Shown: positions 10,118-18,099 of the stretch, piece by piece | Numbering within the stretch: position 1 is the first letter of the stretch | Layout: each line of letters begins with the position of its first letter | Origin: Neobacillus notoginsengisoli | GTDB lineage: Bacteria > Bacillota > Bacilli > Bacillales > Cytobacillaceae | Length of the DNA stretch: 64,000 bases | Direction: 5' to 3' | NCBI RefSeq assembly: GCF_003515685.1 | Contig: NZ_QWEG01000011.1 | Span: forward strand, 1-64,000 | Translations under genes and position numbers: made by a program | The notes under the pieces: model-generated | Databases searched by the model: none | Seen by the model: only the letters and a program-made list of their open reading frames with translations | Told to the model about the DNA's origin: nothing

Positions 10118-10558
10118 ATGAAATATTCTGATGTAAAGGTCATTTATTTATTGGAAAACCGTTATGTACCGGGCCGCATGCCAAAGCCAGTCCTTTATTA
10201 TCCTGGAGCGCTAAAAGAGGAAACGATTGAAAATGAACGGGAACTGATTCGCAAATGGGGCAGCGGTATCTTAGGATACTATCGCAACCACCGATCGAGT
10301 CATGAAATTCTTGGGGTCATGCAAGGCAGTGCCGCACTTGAACTCGGCGGAGTTCGAAAAGTACAATTGGAAGTAAAACCTGGCGACCTCATTGTTTTTC
10401 CCGCTGGAACCGAAAAAAGAAAAGTTTCGGTTAGCCCTGATTTCAAAGCAGCCGGCTTTGAAGCAAATGATACGGATGAAGATGTCCAATGGTTCACTGA
10501 AGAACCGCTCTACGGGAATAACGGCAGCCAGTATTTTCAACTGTCTTTCAACCTTTGA
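10118..10558 (+). CDS. YjlB-like cupin-fold protein of unknown function
   Basis: About 146 aa. Cupin motifs are HEILGVMQGSAALELGG (motif 1) and VKPGDLIVFPAG (motif 2), and the layout resembles B. subtilis YjlB, a cupin without a known reaction. I prefer ATG 10118, with GGGAGG 6 nt upstream. The frame is open back to a TTG at 10031 whose AAGGGTG is too close, so up to 29 extra N-terminal residues remain possible. It is divergent from mutS and ends at a strong terminator. Confidence 0.7.
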   Translation: MKYSDVKVIYLLENRYVPGRMPKPVLYYPGALKEETIENERELIRKWGSGILGYYRNHRSSHEILGVMQGSAALELGGVRKVQLEVKPGDLIVFPAGTEKRKVSVSPDFKAAGFEANDTDEDVQWFTEEPLYGNNGSQYFQLSFNL

Positions 10559-10572
10559 AAAAATAGAAAGAT

Positions 10573-10600
10573 AAAAGCAGCTCCATTCGGGGCTGCTTTT
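10573..10600. terminator. Bidirectional terminator between the cupin gene and the 67-codon ORF
   Basis: AAAAGCAGC pairs with GCTGCTTTT around a 10-nt loop. A and T runs on both sides allow use by both convergent genes. Confidence 0.8.
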
Positions 10601-10631
10601 GTTGCAATAGAATTGATTCTGCTTTTCTCAA

Positions 10632-10835
10632 TTAGTCTGAAAAGTATTCCTTGAACTTGCCATTATCAGTCTGCTCTTTGTTTTCATAGTAAGGATTATC
10701 TTCCGTTGGATAATCCGGGTCCAAATTCGTTTTAATGACTAGAAAGGGGCCTTTGGGCGCTTCTGCAATAACCCTGTCCCCTAGTTCCTTAAAATCAGGC
10801 ATTTTTTCATTCCCCGGTCTATTTGGTTCAGTCAT
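10632..10835 (-). CDS. Small hydrophilic protein of unknown function (67 aa)
   Basis: I do not recognise this gene. It is supported by a near-ideal ribosome site (GTAGGAGGTG, 3-4 nt before ATG) and by convergence with the cupin gene on a shared terminator. The protein is charged and rich in proline, asparagine and aspartate (for example LDPDYPTEDNPYYENKEQ), with no signal peptide, membrane segment or cysteine. It is separate from mutS. No clear promoter is visible in the AT-rich 95 bp upstream. Confidence 0.7.
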   Translation of the reverse strand: MTEPNRPGNEKMPDFKELGDRVIAEAPKGPFLVIKTNLDPDYPTEDNPYYENKEQTDNGKFKEYFSD

Positions 10836-10979
10836 ACTACACCTCCTACACGTATCATTCCAACTAATATATTCTTTATGTAGGTATTACTTTTAAAACA
10901 TTTGTGAAATTTTGAGCATTATAAGCTTTTCATGATTAAAACAGGTTACAATGAAGGAAAAAGGCAGGAGATGAGTTGC

Positions 10980-11915
10980 ATGTCAATCTTGACAACTTGG
11001 TTGGAAAGCCTCGCATACGATGTTGAAATTTCCTCGGCTTGCCTCCGATCTCAAAGCCCAAAAAGCAACTGTGCCGAGTGCCTTCCATACTGTCCGGAAA
11101 ATGCGATATCATTTTCAAAGCAAGGGGCGGAAAGGGATTCCTCATTATGTACGAACTGTGGCCATTGTGTTCCAGTCTGTCCGGTACAGGCCATTACAGG
11201 GAGATCACCGGAACGAAAAATCGTGAATGAGACACTTCTAATCGAGGATAGCCCTTTTCCATCGGTTAAGGAACTGCTTTATTTTTACAAAAGAGGTGTG
11301 AGGAACGTTAACTGTGACAGTACGGCTAGCCCAGACATTCACATCCTAAAAGAGGCGGATTCACTTCTTACCGCGATGGGTTATGAGCCATTCACAATCG
11401 TAGATTCCATTCCTGTTTACAACGAAGAACCCACCTTTACTAGGAGATCCTTCTTCATAAAAGCCGCATTTGAAGGCAAAAAAATAGCTGCGGCAACCAT
11501 TACGCCCGCGAAATGGAGGTTCAATCAGAATCAATTTGAAATCACTTCCATGTTTCCTGGCTATGCGGTATATGAAGTGATTATTGACCAGGAGCAGTGC
11601 AATCTTTGTGAAGCTTGCTTTAAAATGTGTCCTCAACAGGTTTTTTCTCTTAAAGAAGGACTGTTATCCGTCAACAGCGGCTCCTGTAACGGCTGCAGCC
11701 TCTGTGTTGATATTTGCGGAAAAGATGCCATCAAAATCGTGCAAAGAGCTTATCCTTCACAGCCTATGGAATTGGCGGTTGAACGATTGACTTGCCCCGA
11801 TTGCAACACTCCCTTCCACACCTGGAAGAATCCAAACGTATCAAGTCCTGGGCCATTATGCAACATATGCGATACGAGAAGCAAGAACGGGTATTTTAGT
11901 CCTTATAGCGTTTAA
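10980..11915 (+). CDS. Multi-cluster 4Fe-4S ferredoxin-like protein
   Basis: A 311-aa iron-sulfur protein. Two N-terminal cluster sites are visible: Cys21/31/34/38 (spacing unusual at the first cysteine) and Cys57-60-63-67 in CxxCxxCxxxCP. A second pair lies in the C-terminal half: CNLCEACFKMCP and CNGCSLCVDICG (last one without the usual proline). The C terminus has CPDC...CNIC, a possible zinc ribbon. Between the pairs lies a region of about 110 residues without a recognised domain. No oxidoreductase partner is adjacent. AGGAG lies 9 nt before ATG 10980; an upstream in-frame ATG at 10932 lacks a ribosome site. It probably transfers electrons; its partner is unknown. Confidence 0.82.
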   Translation: MSILTTWLESLAYDVEISSACLRSQSPKSNCAECLPYCPENAISFSKQGAERDSSLCTNCGHCVPVCPVQAITGRSPERKIVNETLLIEDSPFPSVKELLYFYKRGVRNVNCDSTASPDIHILKEADSLLTAMGYEPFTIVDSIPVYNEEPTFTRRSFFIKAAFEGKKIAAATITPAKWRFNQNQFEITSMFPGYAVYEVIIDQEQCNLCEACFKMCPQQVFSLKEGLLSVNSGSCNGCSLCVDICGKDAIKIVQRAYPSQPMELAVERLTCPDCNTPFHTWKNPNVSSPGPLCNICDTRSKNGYFSPYSV

Positions 11916-11919
11916 ATTG

Positions 11920-11948
11920 AAAGGCAAGGCCGCTCCTTGCCTTTTGCA
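11920..11948 (+). terminator. Terminator of the ferredoxin-like gene
   Basis: AAAGGCAAGG/CCTTGCCTTT stem with a 5-nt loop and following T residues. It is back-to-back with the cotE terminator. Confidence 0.82.
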
Positions 11949-11952
11949 AAAG

Positions 11953-11979
11953 AAAAACTAGGAAGGAATCTCCCTAGTT
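11953..11979 (-). terminator. Terminator of cotE
   Basis: On the minus strand AACTAGG/CCTAGTT stem followed by TTTTTC, directly after the cotE stop codon. Confidence 0.75.
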
Positions 11980-11984
11980 GCTGA

Positions 11985-12527
11985 TTATTCTTCTTCCGAT
12001 CCAACCAGGAAATCTGGGTCGATCTCTTCGAATTCATCATCATCCAATCCGATATCCCACTCATCGTCACAATCGCAGCCATCGGGATTGATTCTGACAC
12101 AGATTTTCGTTTCTCCAATTACTTCTACAGCGAATTCCCTTTCCACATGGACAACGATTTTATTTCCGCCCGTTGAGATGACAGCTTCGCAGCAGTTCGG
12201 CTGCTGAACGACTTTGGCGATAATGCCGTCATCATCGATACAGTCTTTGTCCCTGTACTTCAGCTTGATTACATCAGTATAGCGGACCCGTTCGGTGACG
12301 ACTTCTGTTTTTGTATTATCATTGAACGAATACCACACATTGATGTCATAGGAGCCGTGGATTTCTACTGTCTTGCCGGCTTTCTTCGCTTCATATTTAT
12401 GATTGATAATCCAGCAGCCAAGTATGCTGGATGGATTATGAGCCGGACAAATCGTATGTTGGGATTGGGTAAATTTATGTCCTTTTGCTACGACTGCTTT
12501 TGTAATAATCTCTCTGTAATCTCCCAT
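11985..12527 (-). CDS. cotE: Spore outer coat morphogenetic protein CotE
   Basis: Forms the ring around the forespore onto which outer coat proteins assemble. The 180-aa protein closely follows B. subtilis CotE ([56 protein letters not shown]) and ends in the typical acidic tail ([18 protein letters not shown]) used for partner binding. The ATG has GAGGAGGG 8 nt upstream. It lies between mutS and ricA, as in other Bacillus. A sigma-K-like promoter is proposed upstream. Confidence 0.97.
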   Translation of the reverse strand: MGDYREIITKAVVAKGHKFTQSQHTICPAHNPSSILGCWIINHKYEAKKAGKTVEIHGSYDINVWYSFNDNTKTEVVTERVRYTDVIKLKYRDKDCIDDDGIIAKVVQQPNCCEAVISTGGNKIVVHVEREFAVEVIGETKICVRINPDGCDCDDEWDIGLDDDEFEEIDPDFLVGSEEE

Positions 12528-12559
12528 TCGAGCAAACCCTCCTCATTCAGTTTCACTTC

Positions 12560-12586
12560 ATCCTATGCGTACGTACAGACTTGGGT
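12560..12586 (-). promoter_or_regulatory. Candidate sigma-K promoter of cotE
   Basis: On the minus strand ACC (12584-12586) lies 16 bp before CATAGGATG (consensus CATANNNTA). It would start transcription about 25 nt upstream of the cotE ATG. The same ACC-16-CATANNNTG pattern precedes dpaA, another mother-cell gene. Confidence 0.45.
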
Positions 12587-12680
12587 GCACTTAAATTATT
12601 GCTGCATTGGATAAATGGTTAGGCATGCTTCATCATATGCAAAATGCCCATGAATGTGACTGTGTGTCTATGTATGGGAG

Positions 12681-12711
12681 AAAAAGAAATCAGGCCCATT
12701 GCTGGGCCTGA
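12681..12711 (-). terminator. Terminator of miaB-ricA
   Basis: TCAGGCCCA/TGGGCCTGA stem with a 4-nt loop, followed on the minus strand by TTTCTTTTT. Confidence 0.88.
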
Positions 12712-12716
12712 CTGGA

Positions 12717-13163
12717 TTAATGGCTGTGTTCGTGCTCGTGGCCGCAGCTGTCTCCTTTATTAGCGGCTGCGCCTGTTTCACCGCGGAGAATGTCCCCGCC
12801 TGTGGATTCAATCACGACGTCCGTAACTGTATTCGAGATAGTAGAAGCGATCATTTGCAGCAGTTCGTTCACTTCAACCTGAGATTGCTTGAAATCCTGT
12901 ACAACTGGTATTTCATCAAGCTCCTTCTCAATAGAAGCAATCTTCTCTTCCACTTTTTTCAGCGCTTCCGGCTTCCCGTAATGCTGAAGGTTCACCGCCT
13001 GCTTCTGAAGCCCTTTAATATCAGAAATGAGGGTGCTCACTTTTTGGTTTTCATGGATATGGGCTTCTGCCCTCTTAAAGAAATCCACTTCCTCTGTTTC
13101 TGCAATCATATTGGCCAGTTCTTTTGCGCGTGCAATAATCTCTTCTTTAGTATACTTTGCCAT
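12717..13163 (-). CDS. ricA: RicA (YmcA), Y-complex subunit and RNase Y specificity factor
   Basis: Com_YlbF-family helical protein. In B. subtilis it joins RicF (YlbF) and RicT (YaaT) in a complex carrying 4Fe-4S clusters, which steers RNase Y cleavage and promotes biofilm formation, competence and sporulation. At 148 aa the length fits. The C terminus SCGHEHEHSH is rich in His with one Cys, in line with the metal-binding tail of the family. It starts 1 nt after the miaB stop, so the two are translationally linked. Its partner nuclease gene rny is about 8 kb away in this window. Confidence 0.92.
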   Translation of the reverse strand: MAKYTKEEIIARAKELANMIAETEEVDFFKRAEAHIHENQKVSTLISDIKGLQKQAVNLQHYGKPEALKKVEEKIASIEKELDEIPVVQDFKQSQVEVNELLQMIASTISNTVTDVVIESTGGDILRGETGAAANKGDSCGHEHEHSH

Positions 13164-13164
13164 A

Positions 13165-14721
13165 TTATTTCACCTCTGCCAGTGCTTCAGCCTTCTCGGC
13201 TGCTTGTACCATTTCCCCGTTTAATGACCATGTTTTTGCATCAGTAATTTTTACTTTTACAATTTTGCCAATGGCTGACTTAGGTCCAATAAAATTGACC
13301 AGTTTACTTTTATCAGTATAACCGGCAAGGACATCCGGATTATTCTTGCTTTCCCCTTCAACCAATACGTCAACAGTTTGGTTGATATAAGTTTTCATCG
13401 CTTTAGCCGACAGATCATTGACAAGTTTGTTCAGGCGCTGAAGGCGTGCCTTTTTAACCTCCATCGGAACATTATCTGTCATTTTCGCCGCAGGGGTTCC
13501 TTCTCTTGGCGAATAGATGAAGGTATAGGCTAACTCAAAACCGACTTCTTCATAAAGAGTCATTGTTTCTTCAAATTGCTCATCTGTTTCATTTGGATAA
13601 CCGACAATTATGTCAGTCGTTAATGCGACATTCGGGATGGCAGCCTTGATTTTCCGGACAAGCTCAAGGTATTCTTCCCGTGTATATTTACGCCCCATAA
13701 TTTTCAGTACATCCGTTGACCCTGACTGGACAGGAAGATGGATATGCGGCATCAGGTTCCCGCCCTTGGCAAGCACTTCAATCAAGCGATCGTCAAAATC
13801 CCATGGATGGCTCGTTGTAAAACGGACACGCGGGATGCCGATTTTACGAATATCATCCAAAAGGTCACCAAGCCCATATTGAATATCTTCTATATCTTTT
13901 CCATATGAATTCACGTTTTGGCCAAGCAAAGTAACTTCCTGGTAGCCATCAGCAGCCAGTTGGCGTACCTCTTGGATTATATCTTCAGGCCTGCGGCTCC
14001 GTTCTTTTCCACGAGTAAATGGAACAATACAATACGTACAGAATTTATCACAGCCGTACATAATATTGACCCATGCCTTAATGTTTCCGCTGCGCACTTT
14101 AGGAAGGTTTTCAATAACGTCCCCTTCCTTCGACCATACTTCCACTACCATTTCCTTCGACATATACGCTTCGCTGAGGATGTTCGGCAGCCTATGGATG
14201 TTATGAGTTCCGAAAATCATATCGACATGGTGATAGGTTTTCAGGATTTTGTTGACAACGGATTCTTCCTGGGACATGCAGCCGCAGACCCCAAGAAGCA
14301 GGTCAGGGCGCTCCCTTTTTAGGCCCTTCAGGTGGCCGAGTTCACCGAAAACTTTGTTTTCCGCATTTTCACGGATAGCACAAGTGTTTAACAGAATAAC
14401 ATCCGCATCCTCGGTCTTATCGGTTGGTTCATAGCCAAGCGCCATAAAAATACCAGCCATCACTTCAGTATCATGTTCATTCATCTGGCAGCCGTAAGTA
14501 CGGATATAAAACTTTCTGCCATCCCCCATCCCCCTGAACTCCTCGGAAATGGAAAAATCATCGTGGTATTTCACTTCTTCTTTCCCGCGCTTCCTTGCAT
14601 CCTTTAATGAAGGAGGAACAAACACGGTTTCAAAATACTTGCTGTAGTCCTTGACGGATTTTTTGTCCGCAGAATTTTCAGCAGTTGCCTTCCCGGAATC
14701 TAAACGCTGATTCTCGTTCAT
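13165..14721 (-). CDS. miaB: tRNA-2-methylthio-N6-dimethylallyladenosine synthase MiaB
   Basis: Radical-SAM methylthiotransferase acting on i6A37 made by MiaA. The N-terminal UPF0004 domain has the three cluster cysteines in [17 protein letters not shown] and GVCGCMSQ. The radical-SAM motif is CDKFCTYC (CxxxCxxC), and a C-terminal TRAM domain covers about the last 65 residues. I chose ATG 14721, with AAGGGG 8 nt upstream; the frame is open 7 codons further. The 518-aa product matches Bacillus MiaB (about 509 aa). Confidence 0.97.
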   Translation of the reverse strand: MNENQRLDSGKATAENSADKKSVKDYSKYFETVFVPPSLKDARKRGKEEVKYHDDFSISEEFRGMGDGRKFYIRTYGCQMNEHDTEVMAGIFMALGYEPTDKTEDADVILLNTCAIRENAENKVFGELGHLKGLKRERPDLLLGVCGCMSQEESVVNKILKTYHHVDMIFGTHNIHRLPNILSEAYMSKEMVVEVWSKEGDVIENLPKVRSGNIKAWVNIMYGCDKFCTYCIVPFTRGKERSRRPEDIIQEVRQLAADGYQEVTLLGQNVNSYGKDIEDIQYGLGDLLDDIRKIGIPRVRFTTSHPWDFDDRLIEVLAKGGNLMPHIHLPVQSGSTDVLKIMGRKYTREEYLELVRKIKAAIPNVALTTDIIVGYPNETDEQFEETMTLYEEVGFELAYTFIYSPREGTPAAKMTDNVPMEVKKARLQRLNKLVNDLSAKAMKTYINQTVDVLVEGESKNNPDVLAGYTDKSKLVNFIGPKSAIGKIVKVKITDAKTWSLNGEMVQAAEKAEALAEVK

Positions 14722-14794
14722 CACACTAACCCCTTTCCACACTACTCACTTCTATAAAAAAACAATTATTGAATAAAATTGTGCACATTATAAT

Positions 14795-14823
14795 AGTATA
14801 AAGGGTTACAAGAGCGAAAACAA
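14795..14823 (-). promoter_or_regulatory. Probable sigma-A promoter of miaB-ricA
   Basis: On the minus strand TTGTTT (14818-14823) and TATACT (14795-14800) are 17 bp apart, about 75 bp upstream of the miaB ATG. An overlapping TATAAT at about 14788-14793 could be an alternative -10. Confidence 0.5.
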
Positions 14824-14836
14824 TAGAAACCTTCCC

Positions 14837-14885
14837 CGCATGAGACACGGGTGAGGCACGGGGACGGTTCTGCTGCTTCCGTCCG
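14837..14885. repeat. REP-like GC-rich sequence with imperfect 11-bp direct repeat
   Basis: GAGACACGGG is followed at once by GAGGCACGGGG and then GACGGTTCTGCTGCTTC. The GGGGACGGTTCT core resembles strings I recall in dispersed Firmicutes palindromes linked to REP-associated transposases. No transposase is nearby. The assignment rests on memory of the motif only. Confidence 0.35.
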
Positions 14886-14942
14886 TTGGCGGTTTAGGTT
14901 TGTGTGGGCGATTAAAGAGTTGTCTTTTATCAGAGGTTGGTG

Positions 14943-15098
14943 ATTCGGACTCTCGACGCTCGAAAAACTGGTTAAGAGTCCGAATTCAAGGGGGATTCGG
15001 ACTCTTGACGCTCGAAAAACTCGTTAAGAGTCCGAATACAGGGGTGATTCGGACTCTCGAGGCTTGAAAAACCCATTAAGAGTCCGAATTCGCGGAAG
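14943..15098. repeat. Three tandem 52-bp palindromic repeats
   Basis: Units begin at 14943, 14995 and 15047, an exact 52-bp period. Each starts with ATTCGGACTCT and carries its inverse AGAGTCCGAAT 21 nt later (14975-14985, 15027-15037, 15079-15089). The 11-nt arms are identical in all three units, whereas the intervening 21 nt and the roughly 9-nt joints vary. A GAAAAAC core is kept in each loop. The middle unit can extend its stem inward to about 16 pairs. The 14722-15203 gap otherwise holds a miaB promoter, a REP-like string and the korB terminator. Confidence 0.95.
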
Positions 15099-15154
15099 TG
15101 TAAATGATCAATCAACGTAATAATAAATTACCCAGCATTCCCATCACAGCGATA

Positions 15155-15186
15155 GAAAAACACCCCAATGTATGGATTGGGGTGTT
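15155..15186 (-). terminator. Terminator of korA-korB
   Basis: AACACCCCAAT/ATTGGGGTGTT 11-bp stem with a 6-nt loop, followed on the minus strand by TTTTTC. Confidence 0.9.
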
Positions 15187-15203
15187 TGTTCCAATATGAA
15201 GCT

Positions 15204-16070
15204 TTACATGAATTCCGCTACGAGCTTGTCGAAATGCGCCTGGTCGAGATTCAAGTCCGCAGATGCAAGCGGTTCTTCTGCATAACCTTGGACAAGTTCC
15301 TGATAGGATGGGCGCTCAGTATTCTGATAAATCAGGCCGGTAACAAGGCCGTCGTGCTTCATCAGTGTTTGCATGGCCATCTCACGGTTATTAGGGTCAT
15401 AGCCTTCGACGTCGCTGAGCTTCGTCAGGTTTTCCTTAAACCAGTCATACGTATTGATTTTATTATACGTAACACAAGGGCTGAAAACATTAATCATAGA
15501 AAACCCTTTATGGTTAATGCCCGCTTCAATCAGGGCAGTAAGCTCTCTTAAGTCTGTTGAAAAGCTTTGTGCGACAAAGGTCGCGCCTGCTGTTAAAGCC
15601 ATTTCCATTGGAGCAATGGCGTGTTCGATCGAACCCATTGGAGTAGATTTCGTTTTGAACCCAGCTGCTGACCTCGGTGATGTCTGTCCTTTTGTCAACC
15701 CGTAAATTTGGTTGTCCATGACGATGTAAGTAATATCAATGTTGCGGCGGATTGCATGGATTGTATGTCCCATCCCAATTGCAAAACCGTCTCCGTCACC
15801 GCCGGACGCAATGACAGTCAAGTCCCGGTTCGCCATTTTAACTCCCTGGGCGATCGGAAGTGCGCGCCCATGGATTCCGTGTAAACCATATGTGTTGATA
15901 TATCCGGAGATTCGCCCAGAACAGCCAATCCCTGAAATAACAGCAAGTTGTTCTGGCTCAAGACCAACGTTTGCAGCCGCTCGCTGCATGGCAGCCTGCA
16001 CCGAAAAATCACCGCAGCCTGGACACCAGTTCGGCTTTACATTATTGCGGAAATCTTTAAATGTTGCCAT
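15204..16070 (-). CDS. korB: 2-oxoacid:ferredoxin oxidoreductase, beta subunit
   Basis: Beta subunit (288 aa) that binds thiamine diphosphate and a 4Fe-4S cluster. With KorA it would oxidise a 2-oxoacid, probably 2-oxoglutarate, to the acyl-CoA with reduction of ferredoxin. Visible motifs: CPGCGDF at about residue 16, IGCSGR, and the ThDP motif that starts GGDGDG and runs to MDNQIYGLT; a further Cys lies in FSPCVTYN. It begins immediately after the korA stop codon. B. subtilis has tdh-kbl at this position. Substrate choice (2-oxoglutarate or another 2-oxoacid) cannot be settled from sequence. Confidence 0.9.
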   Translation of the reverse strand: MATFKDFRNNVKPNWCPGCGDFSVQAAMQRAAANVGLEPEQLAVISGIGCSGRISGYINTYGLHGIHGRALPIAQGVKMANRDLTVIASGGDGDGFAIGMGHTIHAIRRNIDITYIVMDNQIYGLTKGQTSPRSAAGFKTKSTPMGSIEHAIAPMEMALTAGATFVAQSFSTDLRELTALIEAGINHKGFSMINVFSPCVTYNKINTYDWFKENLTKLSDVEGYDPNNREMAMQTLMKHDGLVTGLIYQNTERPSYQELVQGYAEEPLASADLNLDQAHFDKLVAEFM

Positions 16071-17804
16071 TTAGAACAACTCCTTGCTTTTTGTGTAAAT
16101 TTCATTCGGTAAGAATGGGTTGCCGTCATATTTTAAGAGATTGAACATTTTGTCAGCATGGCCGACATTCATCTTGATAATCTTCGCAAGCTGGCCGGTC
16201 GCGTTATTTTCAACAACCATCACCTTTTTTGCTGATTGGACAAGCGGCAATACTTCCTCGCTTGGGAAAGGATGAATCAAGCGGATTTGTGCGTGATTCA
16301 CTTTATGGCCGTCCGCAGTCAGGCGGGAAATGGCTTCTTCAATCGTGCCTCTTGTAGAGTTGAAACCTACAATTAGCAGGTCGGCATCCTCATGCGGAGC
16401 ATTCTTATGAACCGGATTGTTAAAGCGGATGTTCTTAATTTTCCGGAAACGCTTATCCATTTGAGCAATACGGTTGGCAGCTGATTCAGACGGCTTGCCA
16501 GTCTCATCGTGTTCGACTCCGGTAACATGGTGGATCCCGTTTTTCACCCCTGGAATGACGCGTGGTGAGATTCCATCTTCCGTCACTTCGTAGCGCTTGA
16601 AGTACCCTTTGTTTTCAAGTTCAGGCAAATCTTCTGTCACAAGCTTGCCGCGGCGGATTTCAATCTTGCTGAAATCAAGCGGCTCTACAGTTTGTTTTCC
16701 GAGAGAAAGCTGAAGGTCTGACAGAACGATAACCGGGCATTGATATTCCTCAGCAAGGTTAAGGGCTTCAGCTGTATCGTAAAACGCTTCCTGTACTGTG
16801 CTTGGAGCGATAACAATCTTAGGAATTTCTCCGTGTGTACCGTAAATCATCTGCATTAGGTCTGATTGTTCCTGTTTCGTAGGAAGTCCAGTAGACGGGC
16901 CCCCGCGCTGTGTATCGATAACGACAATTGGGGTCTCGGTCATACCCGCCAGCCCGATGGCTTCCATCTTAAGAGAAAGCCCAGGGCCTGCTGAAGCTGT
17001 TATGGCCCGAACACCTGCATAGTTGGCGCCAATCGCCATAGTAGCTGCCGCAATCTCATCCTCCGTTTGAATGACTGTCCCGCCAAGAGGAGGAAGCTTT
17101 TTAATTAAGTATTCCATAATTTCAGAAGCGGGCGTTATTGGATATGCGGCCATAAAGCGGCATCCCGCGGCTAGAGCGCCAAGGGCTATAGCATCATTTC
17201 CAATCATAAACATCCGTTTTTTTCCGTCTGCTTTCTCAAGCTGCATTGTGCGAATGCCTGCGAGCTGTTCTGTCATAAAGTCGCGGCCTGCCTGGATGGC
17301 TTCCATATTCTTTGCGACAACCTGGTCGCCTTTGCGCCCGAAAATTTCACGGACAACCTCTTCAAAAACCGGAATATCAAGATCTAGAACCGCCGTAGTC
17401 GCACCAATGGCAACCATATTTTTCATCAGTGATGTACCAAGCTCTGTAGCAATTTCTGTAAATGGAACCGAATACAATTCTCCCTGAGCGTCAGCTGGCT
17501 TTTGCGGATTAAACTTCGCATCGGCAATGATGACACCCCTGCTGTGCAGTTCCTTATAATTAAGGTCAATTGTTTCCTGGTCAAAAGCTACCAGAATATC
17601 CAAATCATCCGAAATGGACCTTACCTGTGTCGTGCTTACCCTGATTTTATTATTTGTATGGCCGCCCTTGATTCGGGACGAGAAATGCCGGTATCCATAC
17701 AAGTAATAACCGAGGCGATTTAACGCAACTGCAAAAATTTCCCCTGTACTTTCAATACCTTCCCCTTGTTGCCCTCCAACTTTCCAGGAAAGTTGATTGA
17801 TCAT
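16071..17804 (-). CDS. korA: 2-oxoacid:ferredoxin oxidoreductase, gamma-alpha fusion subunit
   Basis: The 577-aa protein has the gamma domain at residues about 1-185 (GGQQGEGIESTGE, HFSSRIKGGHTNNKI) fused to the alpha pyrimidine-binding domain (MIGNDAIALGALAAGCRFMA onward; YPITPASEIMEY; TEDEIAAATMAIGA). This gamma-alpha fusion with a separate beta is the typical two-subunit type. AAAGGGGTG precedes the ATG. An AAAAGTG-TAG-CACTTTT palindrome lies 50 bp upstream. The 4Fe-4S delta subunit is absent, as usual for this type; ferredoxin is the likely acceptor. Confidence 0.9.
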   Translation of the reverse strand: MINQLSWKVGGQQGEGIESTGEIFAVALNRLGYYLYGYRHFSSRIKGGHTNNKIRVSTTQVRSISDDLDILVAFDQETIDLNYKELHSRGVIIADAKFNPQKPADAQGELYSVPFTEIATELGTSLMKNMVAIGATTAVLDLDIPVFEEVVREIFGRKGDQVVAKNMEAIQAGRDFMTEQLAGIRTMQLEKADGKKRMFMIGNDAIALGALAAGCRFMAAYPITPASEIMEYLIKKLPPLGGTVIQTEDEIAAATMAIGANYAGVRAITASAGPGLSLKMEAIGLAGMTETPIVVIDTQRGGPSTGLPTKQEQSDLMQMIYGTHGEIPKIVIAPSTVQEAFYDTAEALNLAEEYQCPVIVLSDLQLSLGKQTVEPLDFSKIEIRRGKLVTEDLPELENKGYFKRYEVTEDGISPRVIPGVKNGIHHVTGVEHDETGKPSESAANRIAQMDKRFRKIKNIRFNNPVHKNAPHEDADLLIVGFNSTRGTIEEAISRLTADGHKVNHAQIRLIHPFPSEEVLPLVQSAKKVMVVENNATGQLAKIIKMNVGHADKMFNLLKYDGNPFLPNEIYTKSKELF

Positions 17805-17854
17805 GCTTTACACCCCTTTGGATATGTAAAAAAATATTAGTATGGCTTTCAACT

Positions 17855-17871
17855 AAAAGTGTAGCACTTTT
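17855..17871. promoter_or_regulatory. Perfect palindrome upstream of korA (possible operator)
   Basis: AAAAGTG-TAG-CACTTTT has 7-bp perfect arms, 50 bp before the korA ATG. The rest of the 295-bp gap (17805-18099) shows no gene and no strong terminator for the dipeptidase. No known binding motif is recognised. Confidence 0.4.
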
Positions 17872-18099
17872 CCAAATAAATACCTAGAAATCAGCTTATG
17901 ATACAAGGAATTCCGACTAAAAAGCATCTATTTGGAGGGGTACTAAACGCTATCAATTCTAGACCTATGTGACAAAAAATGCAACCCTTTGTGGAGTTTT
18001 CGTGTCTAAAATTTGAATATTTTCTTAACATTTTATTTTTAGAGATTTTTCCGTACCTTAAGGAGTTACGTAATCCATCAAGCCACATTATTCAGCAAT

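Noticed and set aside
14943-15098. Possible CRISPR array
   Set aside because: There are only three units, the whole 52-bp unit is repeated including the interior, there are no unique spacers and no cas genes in the window.
17891-18088. 65-codon ORF downstream of the dipeptidase
   Set aside because: No ribosome site, unusual composition, and it begins directly after the dipeptidase stop without conserved features.
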